NCBI RefSeq assembly: GCF_002933815.1
Contig: NZ_BEYR01000001.1
Coordinates: 2,473,765 to 2,537,764, forward strand
Direction of reading: 5' to 3'
DNA from: Sphingobacterium sp. HMA12
GTDB taxonomy: Bacteria; Bacteroidota; Bacteroidia; Sphingobacteriales; Sphingobacteriaceae
Length of the DNA: 64,000 bases
Part shown: piece by piece, positions 45,286 through 54,473 of the stretch
Numbering within the stretch: position 1 is the first letter of the stretch
Layout: each line of letters begins with the position of its first letter
The notes under the pieces: model-generated
Databases searched by the model: none
The model's input: the letters and a program-made list of their open reading frames with translations, nothing else
Told to the model about the DNA's origin: nothing
Position numbers and translations under genes: made by a program

Positions 45286-45778
45286 TCTTTCTCCTGTTCT
45301 TGAGCTGTTGGCGAATTAGGTCTTCGGAAAGCAACATTGCTTCTTCTAATTGGACCGACGCGCCATATTTCGCCGCAATTTGTTCATAGAGCCGGCCATC
45401 GTATGGCAAACGAAACGATTCGCTCTGATCGACTTTGAATATAGGCAAATGTCTATTACCGACGAAATAACTAAAATCTGCGAGTTGGATCAGACCTGAG
45501 GGATTAAACCTGATCGCCAAGGTCGGCTTGACCATAACGATTGCCTGTAACACGCCATTGTGATAGAGTGCATCTCCATGATGCCATTCCCTTCCGTGCT
45601 CCAATTGCATCAGGATCGTATTGCCAGACAAGGTATTTCTGGTCAAACGGCGTTTATTAATTTCAAACCATTCGATATACACCTGATCTACCTGTCCAGC
45701 AACGGATTGAGGCTGGGACACAATGGTATCTATCGGTACAGGCAATTTATTCATTGTTATATAGGATTTCTCATTCAT
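45275..45778 (-). CDS. Second UreE-like nickel-chaperone protein
   Basis: A 167-aa paralogue of UreE. Aligned with the ureE product it keeps IEWFEINKRR (UreE: IEWYESTKR), the HGDALYHNG turn, and the nickel-ligand motif GNRHLPIF (His110; UreE: GNKHLPLF), followed by the LPYDGRLYEQIAAKYG helix. Extra histidines lie in EHGREWHHGD. It sits between hypB and the importer genes, not among the ure accessory genes. A role passing imported nickel between the importer or HypAB and urease is plausible. I use the ATG at 45778; 45754 is an alternative. Confidence 0.78.
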   Translation of the reverse strand: MNEKSYITMNKLPVPIDTIVSQPQSVAGQVDQVYIEWFEINKRRLTRNTLSGNTILMQLEHGREWHHGDALYHNGVLQAIVMVKPTLAIRFNPSGLIQLADFSYFVGNRHLPIFKVDQSESFRLPYDGRLYEQIAAKYGASVQLEEAMLLSEDLIRQQLKNRRKNEN

Positions 45779-45836
45779 GTTTCGCGCAGTAATCAACCAT
45801 CGTTCTATCCGATCGCTGATCGCTTTTGCGCATTTA

Positions 45837-46565
45837 CTATTTCGCCGCAGCTACTTTCTGTTGTTCTTTTTTCAATTGGACTTTCTCTTTCAACCAGTCG
45901 CACCAGCTGTCCAGACCATCTCCGTTCAAGGTACTGATTGTGATCACTTCCAGGTTTGGATTCACTTCACGAGCATCCTTTGTCACTGCGTCTACGGAGA
46001 AAGGCACATAAGGCAACAAATCCGCTTTTGAAACAAGCATCAGTTCACTTGTTAAAAACATACGTGGGTATTTTTTTGGCTTATCGTCACCTTCAGTTGT
46101 CGCCAATAAGGTGACCCGATAATCTTCCCCTAAATCGAAAGCAGAAGGACAAAGTAAGTTTCCGACATTTTCGATAAACAACAAGTCGATTCCTTCGATA
46201 TCAATGTGATCAAGCGCCTGTAAAATCATTTGTGCTTCGATATGACACATACCACCGGTCACAATCTGCAAAGCATTGATTCCAACATCGCGCATACGAA
46301 TAGCATCACGTTCTGTTTCAGGGTCTCCCACTAATACGGCAATGTTTAGATCTTTGGAAAGACGCTTTCCTGTCTCTTGCATCAACGTTGTTTTACCAGA
46401 ACCCGGAGAAGAACATACATTAACCACACATACTTCTTTCAGTCTGTCGCGGATACTTTTGGCGACAAAATCGTTTGCCTTTAATAAATGTAGGGTTGTA
46501 TTTTCACATTGAACCGAACCGACGCGGTTACCTAAACTTTTAGGATTTTGAGTATTGTCTGACAT
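45837..46565 (-). CDS. hypB: Nickel-incorporation GTPase HypB
   Basis: A 242-aa SIMIBI GTPase known from [NiFe]-hydrogenase maturation and, in Helicobacter, from urease activation. It shows the P-loop SSPGSGKTTLM (about residues 52-62), GDPETERDAIRM, the metal-site motif GGMCHIEAQM, IENVGNLLCP, and the guanine motif SKADLLPYV. There is no His-rich N-terminus and no N-terminal CxxCGC motif. It lies 13 nt downstream of hypA. No hydrogenase genes are present in the window. Confidence 0.93.
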   Translation of the reverse strand: MSDNTQNPKSLGNRVGSVQCENTTLHLLKANDFVAKSIRDRLKEVCVVNVCSSPGSGKTTLMQETGKRLSKDLNIAVLVGDPETERDAIRMRDVGINALQIVTGGMCHIEAQMILQALDHIDIEGIDLLFIENVGNLLCPSAFDLGEDYRVTLLATTEGDDKPKKYPRMFLTSELMLVSKADLLPYVPFSVDAVTKDAREVNPNLEVITISTLNGDGLDSWCDWLKEKVQLKKEQQKVAAAK

Positions 46566-46578
46566 GATAAATGATTTT

Positions 46579-46923
46579 TTAATCGTGTTTAAAAATTACT
46601 TTTGATATATAGAGTTCATTTCCTTGAACAATTGTACTCGAAGGCTGTCCACAATCGCAGACAAATCGGTGAAAATGAACAGGAAAATTCTTTTTGCAGT
46701 GCTCACAATAGGCGATGATATCATTTACTACAACCTCCATTTCCATATCCCGGTAATGAGTATTTTCAGTGATAAAAGCGTCAAAAGCATTTTGGATCAG
46801 CACAGGCTGCACATTGGACAATAGTCCTGCTGTCACCTGAATTTTCTGGATATCATCCACTCTGCTCTCGTAATGCGAGGTCAGGGTATCGAAGATATCC
46901 TTTACTATACTTAGCTCGTGCAT
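46579..46923 (-). CDS. hypA: Nickel metallochaperone HypA
   Basis: A 114-aa nickel/zinc protein that delivers nickel together with HypB. The invariant nickel-binding N-terminus MHE (His2) is intact, and the zinc-site cysteines are CEHC (near residues 73-76) and the CDCG segment. In Helicobacter pylori HypA also contacts UreE during urease activation. Here it heads hypA-hypB-(UreE-like)-importer, 92 nt after the small secreted-protein gene. Confidence 0.93.
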   Translation of the reverse strand: MHELSIVKDIFDTLTSHYESRVDDIQKIQVTAGLLSNVQPVLIQNAFDAFITENTHYRDMEMEVVVNDIIAYCEHCKKNFPVHFHRFVCDCGQPSSTIVQGNELYISKVIFKHD

Positions 46924-47015
46924 TGGTATATTTTAAGAAATCAATAAAATAAATTTAGAAAAGAAATTACGACTTTTTCGTTCAGCTTCCATGAAGAATG
47001 AAAGCTCCAAAATCG

Positions 47016-47414
47016 CTAAAATGGAATTTTTATTTGCTCAAAGAGCAGGAACCGTGCGATGGGAATCGGTTCAATATCCAAAACATGGAGATAACGGTAG
47101 TCGTTTTGCAGCATTGAAGGCAGTAATTCATGCCAAAGCAAATCAACCATAACTACCCAGCGGTCCGTTAACCAATCTTGATTATTCTCAATGTCCAATT
47201 CTGCAATAGATTGGACCGATGGATAGAGGGGATGTAAATTCGGATTGTCTATTTTTTGAGGGGTCGAGCGAAGAAAGTTATCTTTATTCGGCTCCGTTTT
47301 TAGGGAAGAAATGTCCTGGTGAAAACTATCACTTTTCGGTACAATACTGTTTGCATTTAAACTTTTAAATGAAACAAACAGAACTGTAATTAGAAAAATA
47401 AAGTGCTTCCACAT
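47016..47414 (-). CDS. Small exported protein upstream of hypA, unknown
   Basis: A 132-aa protein with a probable signal peptide (MWKHFIFLITVLFVSFKSLNA), a polar middle part, and a C-terminal half with aromatic and acidic residues ending ARFLLFEQIKIPF. I recognise no family. The C-terminal tail resembles that of the 38629-39039 product, and both genes follow the same promoter element. It may be the first gene of the hypA operon. Confidence 0.55.
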   Translation of the reverse strand: MWKHFIFLITVLFVSFKSLNANSIVPKSDSFHQDISSLKTEPNKDNFLRSTPQKIDNPNLHPLYPSVQSIAELDIENNQDWLTDRWVVMVDLLWHELLPSMLQNDYRYLHVLDIEPIPIARFLLFEQIKIPF

Positions 47415-47458
47415 AGCTGTAAACTAACAAAGTAACAAGTTTCCCTTTGAAAACAACA

Positions 47459-47506
47459 CAAAGTTACTACCGATCAAACAACAAAAAGTAGCACAAATCT
47501 TGAATT
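47459..47506 (-). promoter_or_regulatory. Promoter of the hypA-side operon with shared upstream element
   Basis: On the minus strand TAACTTTG (47459-47466) is a -7 box, 45 nt before the ATG at 47414. AATTCAAGATTTGTGCTA (47489-47506) lies upstream at the same 27-nt spacing as in the promoter at 39059-39106. The sequences next to the two boxes also agree (GGTWGTAAMTTTG). Confidence 0.55.
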
Positions 47507-47609
47507 TTATTTCACAAAATAGGAAAAGTCCAAAGAAAATTCCATAATTCTTCATATATTAAATTAAAATTTGGTTAAAGCCAGATTAAAATGATCTTAG
47601 AGGCGTAAA

Positions 47610-48365
47610 TTGACGGTTTTGGCACAAAAAATTAAAACAGTTTTAAGCGATTATAGCCATCGTCCCTGGCCTATACCAACTAGCTCCTGGCGGTACTATC
47701 AGGAATGGCTTGATTTGCTCTTTTTACATTTTCAGGTCGATTATGATCTCTTGTGGTCCTTAGTACCCGCCGAGTTACAGATTGATCAACACGAAGGCAG
47801 CTCTTATGTATCTTTAGTCGCTTTCAAAATGAAAGATATCCGCCCAAAAAATTTACCTGCATTTTCGCCTATCTCGGACTTTTATGAAATCAATGTACGC
47901 ACCTACATTGATCAGGATGGCAAAAAGGGCGTTTATTTTATCAATATTGAAGCGAGTAAATATCTATCCGCATTAGTCGCAAGAAAGTTATCCGGGCTAC
48001 CTTACGAAAAGTCTATGATACTACGGGATGCACAAGGATACCACAATCTTAACCAAAAGAGAGGTTTTAAGTTGAAAACGACATTTGAGGTGACCGATGA
48101 GATTAAAATAAAATCCGGCCTTGACAGCTGGCTTACCGAACGCTATTGTCTTTACCTGGACAAACCCGATGGAATATATCGTTTCGACATCCATCATCCG
48201 GAATGGCCGTTATTTTCCGTGCAATTGCAGGAATGTCAGCTGGACTATATAACAGGGGATATCCATCTCCACAACGAAAATATTGCACTTATACACTACT
48301 CTCCCGGCGTACCTGTACTTGCCTGGGAAGCCATGGAGATTAGTCTTGATCGCGCATCTCCGTAA
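47610..48365 (+). CDS. DUF2071 (YqjF-like) family protein
   Basis: A 251-aa protein. Family-like segments are WLDLLFLHFQVDYDLLWSLVP near the N-terminus, YVSLVAFKMKDIRP, and DFYEINVRTYIDQDGKKGVY. It has no signal peptide or obvious catalytic motif, and the family's function is unknown. No ATG lies near the conserved N-terminus, so I take the TTG at 47610, preceded by AGAGG at a suitable distance. It is divergent from the hypA-side operon. Confidence 0.75.
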   Translation: MTVLAQKIKTVLSDYSHRPWPIPTSSWRYYQEWLDLLFLHFQVDYDLLWSLVPAELQIDQHEGSSYVSLVAFKMKDIRPKNLPAFSPISDFYEINVRTYIDQDGKKGVYFINIEASKYLSALVARKLSGLPYEKSMILRDAQGYHNLNQKRGFKLKTTFEVTDEIKIKSGLDSWLTERYCLYLDKPDGIYRFDIHHPEWPLFSVQLQECQLDYITGDIHLHNENIALIHYSPGVPVLAWEAMEISLDRASP

Positions 48366-48400
48366 AAAAGAGCCTGTACTTCCGATCAAGTACAGGCTCT
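48363..48400 (-). terminator. Terminator of katG, also a stem for the convergent DUF2071 gene
   Basis: AGAGCCTGTACTT / AAGTACAGGCTCT is a perfect 13-bp stem with a 6-nt loop. On the minus strand it is followed by six T residues, so it is a good terminator for katG. Confidence 0.88.
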
Positions 48401-48472
48401 CCCATTATCAATTGCTTGTCACATGCCGCCCTTGTGTTCTGAACTTATTTTAACAGGCAGTGCCAGGTCAAT

Positions 48473-50869
<2,397 letters not shown>

Positions 50870-51020
50870 TCAAAATCTATAAATATAACTAAACCTTATA
50901 AGCAATCATACCAATAAATACTTTAAATGTACGCTCTAGCTATATCGTCCGCAACAATTAAAAAAACAAAAAACACTCTTTTTTTATTCTATGAATAGAA
51001 GAAACTAACATTCATTTGTC

Positions 51021-51602
51021 ATGGGGGAATTATCCACATACCTGGTCAGTGCATTTATCGGTGTAAGTCTGGCAGCGGCAACCGGCTTCCGAATTTTTAT
51101 GCCACTATTTTTATTGAGTTTAGGCTGTCGTCTGGAGTTGTTTCAGGTGGGCAATGAATGGACTTGGGCTGGTTCTAATCTGGTCCTGATCACGACAAGC
51201 ATAGCAATGATTATTGAAATTGCTGCTTACTACATACCCGTTGTGGACAATATCCTGGATACAATTTCTATTCCCCTGGCAACAATTGCAGGCACCTTGC
51301 TTTTTGCCATACAGTTTGCAGATATTTCTCCATTTTTTCGTTGGTCGGCCGCCATTATCGCTGGCGGAGGAACCGCTGCAACGATCAGTACCGTACTTGC
51401 TGGTACGAGGGCGGCTTCCTCAATCGGTACGGCGGGTCTTGGAAACTTCATTATTTCGACCATGGAAACCATTGGTTCAACCATTTTGACTATCCTGGCC
51501 ATATTTGTTCCTTTTATGGCTGTTCTGGTCGTTCTAGCACTATTTTATTTCTTCGGAAAATTTGGAAAAAAACAGCTGCAAAAGAAGCTCAAAAAAACAT
51601 GA
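51021..51602 (+). CDS. DUF4126 membrane protein
   Basis: A 193-aa hydrophobic protein with about five membrane helices. The family-like start is VSAFIGVSLAAATGFRIFMP, followed by a YYIPVVDNILDTISIPLATI segment and a GGGTAATISTVLAGTRA loop, and a basic C-terminal tail (GKKQLQKKLKK). The family's function is unknown. It stands alone between katG (divergent) and the Hsp20 gene (convergent). Confidence 0.8.
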   Translation: MGELSTYLVSAFIGVSLAAATGFRIFMPLFLLSLGCRLELFQVGNEWTWAGSNLVLITTSIAMIIEIAAYYIPVVDNILDTISIPLATIAGTLLFAIQFADISPFFRWSAAIIAGGGTAATISTVLAGTRAASSIGTAGLGNFIISTMETIGSTILTILAIFVPFMAVLVVLALFYFFGKFGKKQLQKKLKKT

Positions 51603-51651
51603 AAGAGATCAATGCGCCAGCATCGACCTCTTTCAACTTGTTGCCGATTAT

Positions 51652-52104
51652 TTAGTCAATAATGACTTCTTGTGGTCTTTTTACCTTGTCAAGATCCTTA
51701 GGGAGAATGACTGTAAGTACACCATCTTCAAAACTGGCATGTACATTATCTGTGAGTACCTGTTCATTTAATTGAAATTCACGTTCAAACGCAGTGCCCA
51801 AGTGCTCCTTATAGATATAAGCTGCCGCATCGTTGGTATTTTCTGTACAAGAAATCGTTAAGATCCCTTCATTTATACTGACCTGAAATTGCTCTTTCTT
51901 TCGGCCGGCGGCGAATACCTGCACTTCGTAGAATTCGGAATTTTCGGAAATATTTACAGGAACAAATTGCTGTCCCTCTCCGCGCTGTCCTGCTTCGCCT
52001 TCAAAAAAATGCTGTTGAAATTTTTCAAAACGGTCTTTGAAATGTTGACCGCAAAATCTGTTTTGATTTGAATATCCGCTGGAATAATGATCTCTTTTAA
52101 ACAT
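51652..52104 (-). CDS. Hsp20 / alpha-crystallin family small heat-shock protein
   Basis: A 150-aa ATP-independent holdase. The N-terminal ~45 residues are Phe/Gln/Arg-rich (HFKDRFEKFQQHFFEG). The alpha-crystallin domain follows (VNISENSEFYEVQVFAAG, then REFQLNEQVLTDNVHASFED) with the conserved GVLTVILPK near the end. The length is typical. No heat-shock operator is evident upstream. Confidence 0.9.
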   Translation of the reverse strand: MFKRDHYSSGYSNQNRFCGQHFKDRFEKFQQHFFEGEAGQRGEGQQFVPVNISENSEFYEVQVFAAGRKKEQFQVSINEGILTISCTENTNDAAAYIYKEHLGTAFEREFQLNEQVLTDNVHASFEDGVLTVILPKDLDKVKRPQEVIID

Positions 52105-52212
52105 GTCTTTATTTTTTTAATAATGAATATTGTGTATTGCGCAATGAGCAGTCCAAGGGACTTCACTATCGCATTTTATTAATGTTATTTGGTTTTCTAC
52201 CAAGTCCTGATA

Positions 52213-52506
52213 TTAATATACCGGAACAATTGTCGCATTCTTAACCCGTTGTTGCTTGTGTAAAGGAACGATTGCACTATTCGTCCTCGAAGCACTGTAC
52301 ATACCGGGGTGAATTGGCGCCTTATCCATTTTAAATGAGCGCATCTCTCTCCGCCGCATTTTGGCCATTGCAAAACTTCCTATTCCGAATAAGATGGATG
52401 CAACCAACAGTAGCTTAAAGATCGCTCCTATTATCAAGGTTGCTAAACCCGCTATTACCGTCAATGCGATCAAGCGGGGCAATATAAATCGAATTTTATT
52501 TTTCAT
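52213..52506 (-). CDS. Small membrane protein, 97 aa, unknown
   Basis: It has a basic N-terminus, two close hydrophobic segments (IALTVIAGLATLIIGAIF and LLLVASILFGIGSFAMA), then a basic cytoplasmic tail (KMRRREMRSFKMDK) and a polar C-terminus. No family is recognised. It lies 108 nt upstream of the Hsp20 gene on the same strand and may be stress-linked by position only. Confidence 0.55.
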   Translation of the reverse strand: MKNKIRFILPRLIALTVIAGLATLIIGAIFKLLLVASILFGIGSFAMAKMRRREMRSFKMDKAPIHPGMYSASRTNSAIVPLHKQQRVKNATIVPVY

Positions 52507-52844
52507 TTTTTCCTTAATTTAATTGTTCTTTAAATCCAAAATCTGTCAATCCACTTATTGGTAATCCTATTCGTTATTCGATATACTTCTTTCGTTGTCA
52601 ATTTCTCAACCCTTATAATTGTTGTATATCGCTAGTAACAGATCATCGCGTTCTGTCATTACCTCTAAAGTGTTTTTTCAGCTTTTGACATAAAAAAAGG
52701 CGCCTTTATAGAAGAAGACGCCCGCACCAAGTTTTTACTTTAAGTTTTTTTAAAAAATTTCTGATTTAAAAATAGCTTTGCATAAATCTTTACCATCCTT
52801 TTCCGACTCTGCACAAATTTAAGGGATATGAAACGTCCAACTCT
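52507..52844. other. Gene-free region with an orphan terminator
   Basis: It is AT-rich and without convincing ORFs. It contains a minus-strand terminator (listed separately) with no minus-strand gene directly in front of it, a TAGCTTTG box near 52770 on the plus strand, and a short dyad CCAACTCTT-TG-AAGAGTTGG (52837-52856) that spans the start of the YhcG-like remnant. Confidence 0.5.
52692..52722 (-). terminator. Orphan rho-independent terminator on the minus strand
   Basis: Read on the minus strand GGCGTCTT pairs with AAGGCGCC (one G-T wobble), loop CTTCTATA or similar, followed by seven T residues. The nearest upstream minus-strand gene ends at 53345, with the plus-strand YhcG-like remnant between. 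Confidence 0.6.
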
Positions 52845-53294
52845 TTGAAGAGTTGGCAATCTATTTCATACACACATTTTACTGAACTTATCAAAATAGA
52901 GGAACCAACCAAAAGGCGTTTTTATGAATTAGTGATATTAAAAACACAGCCAACTGTAAAAGAACTCAAACGACTAATTGATACCCTTACATACGAAAGA
53001 GTTGGATTATCCGAAAACCACAAAAATTCATTTGAGGAGGTGATGAAAAAAATAAAGCCACAACAAACAAGAGATTTGATTAAATCTCATTACTTCTTTG
53101 AATTTTTAAATATCGAACAACCGCATTTTAATCCAGCTGTCGGGATTTTACTTGTAACCATCCAAAACAAAGCATGGGTAGAATACGCCATTGCAGATAG
53201 TGATTTGGATATTTTTGTAAGTAAATACCAACTACAACTACCTGATAAATCACAACTGGAAGCATTTATCAATAATGAGTTAAAGAATATTTAA
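52845..53294 (+). pseudogene. Remnant of a YhcG/DUF1016-family PD-(D/E)XK nuclease
   Basis: The 149-residue reading frame starts inside the DUF1016 N-terminal domain (SWQSISYTHFTELIKIEEPT, RRFYELVILK, VKELKRLIDTLTYERVG) and runs to SHYFFEFLNIE. It then jumps to the far C-terminus (PAVGILLVTIQNKAWVEYAI, IFVSKYQLQLPDKSQLEAFI). The central nuclease core, which in family members contains the E-L-K catalytic segment, is missing, as is the extreme N-terminus. No ATG precedes it in frame, only a TTG. It is therefore a decayed, probably inactive copy joined in frame by an internal deletion. YhcG-like proteins are often carried with mobile or restriction-type islands. Confidence 0.7.
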
Positions 53295-53344
53295 AACAAT
53301 AGCTACTTAAAAAGCGGTAATCACATATTTTTAACCTAATTTTT

Positions 53345-53683
53345 TCAGAATCCACATCGTCCGCTGAAACGACGCTTCCATTCCTCACGCAAGCGCTCCC
53401 TTTCCTCTTCCGAAAGATCTTCATGGCGGCCCATATCGGGAGTGAAATTTTTACGGAACCCGCCTCTTCCCGGCTTACCAAATCCACGTCCAAATAGAAT
53501 TCGTGATAGCACAAAAAGTCCAAACGCCTGCCAATATGTGATTGCCTTCAAATTGAAAATATCACACATTAATGTATTCCACAGATATTGCAACAAGGCT
53601 ACCAGCAAGAAAACTCCAATGATAATGGCAACAAACACAAAAGCAAATTTGCCTTTTCCTTGTCTTCTCATTCTTCTATTCAT
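53345..53683 (-). CDS. Small membrane protein paired with an ECF sigma factor
   Basis: A 112-aa protein with a basic N-terminus, a hydrophobic segment (FAFVFVAIIIGVFLLVALL), and the characteristic ITYWQAFGLFVLSRILFG stretch. A Gly/Arg-rich linker and an acidic-basic helical tail (LSEEERERLREEWKRRF) follow. I recall similar Bacteroidota proteins next to sigma factors. It may act as an anti-sigma-like or membrane partner, but this is inferred from position: its start is 10 nt after the sigma-factor stop. Confidence 0.7.
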   Translation of the reverse strand: MNRRMRRQGKGKFAFVFVAIIIGVFLLVALLQYLWNTLMCDIFNLKAITYWQAFGLFVLSRILFGRGFGKPGRGGFRKNFTPDMGRHEDLSEEERERLREEWKRRFSGRCGF

Positions 53684-53693
53684 AGCTTTACTT

Positions 53694-54275
53694 TTAAAAT
53701 TTTAATTCTTCATACAAGTTCCGCAAACGTAAACGCAGATGTTTTACAGCATAGCCCTTTCTGCTTATGATCGTTTTCAGATTTTCATTTTCCATGTCGG
53801 CAATCTCCTGTAAGGTTTTATCTTCAATTTCATTGAGCATAAAAACCCGACGTTGTTTTTCGGGCAATTCTTCGAGGGCTTTCATCAACTCATCCCAAAA
53901 AATATCCTTGAATAATTTGAGCTCCGGATTGTTCGAATCATCGGCCAGGAGAAACTGACGTATCGGAAAGGCCGTATCCACTTCCTCTCCATCCGCCATT
54001 AAATCGTCAAGCGATTCATCTTTCTTTTTTCGGTAGCTATCGGTAATCTTGTTTCGGGTGACAGCATACAACCATGCCCCCGCATTTTCCAGTTCGTCCA
54101 TATTGGTCAAACGGCTGAATTGATACCAGACCTCCTGCAAGATATCTTCGGCATCTTCCGTCTTTTTGACCTTTCCTTTTACAAAACGCAGCAATTGACT
54201 CCCATAAGTCTTGACGATATCTGTAAATGATCTGGAGTTTTTTTCTGCCATATGATTTTGGTATGCAATGTCCAT
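53694..54275 (-). CDS. ECF-type RNA polymerase sigma factor
   Basis: A 193-aa group IV sigma factor with only regions 2 and 4. Region 2 contains AEDILQEVWYQFSRL and AWLYAVTRNKITDSYRKKK. Region 4 contains LPEKQRRVFMLNEIEDKTLQ, with the recognition helix following EIADMENENLKTIISRKGYA. Its target promoters are unknown. It is cotranscribed with the small membrane protein downstream, which may control its activity. Confidence 0.92.
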   Translation of the reverse strand: MDIAYQNHMAEKNSRSFTDIVKTYGSQLLRFVKGKVKKTEDAEDILQEVWYQFSRLTNMDELENAGAWLYAVTRNKITDSYRKKKDESLDDLMADGEEVDTAFPIRQFLLADDSNNPELKLFKDIFWDELMKALEELPEKQRRVFMLNEIEDKTLQEIADMENENLKTIISRKGYAVKHLRLRLRNLYEELKF

Positions 54276-54362
54276 AGCTACATAGACGAATCAACAAAGC
54301 TTTTACTCTAAATTATTTTCAGCTGTGATGCAGCTATCTGATTTATTCATCGACTGTATTTT

Positions 54363-54473
54363 TTAAGCGGCATTCATGAACTCAATCGGTTCACCCGGTG
54401 TAAAGAAATCACAATGGTTACATGAACATACAGGTTGTTGTTTAATAGGATTACTTGCGTTTATCCCGGACAA
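54363..54473 (-). CDS. Possible 36-aa cysteine-rich small protein overlapping the end of apbE
   Basis: A minus-strand frame begins with TTG inside the last codons of the ApbE gene and reads SGINASNPIKQQ, then PVCSCNHCDFFTPGEPIEFM, ending NAA. The CxCxxC arrangement and the coherent composition after the ApbE stop suggest a real small coding unit. The TTG start and tiny size make it uncertain. I know of no matching family. Confidence 0.3.
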   Translation of the reverse strand: MSGINASNPIKQQPVCSCNHCDFFTPGEPIEFMNAA

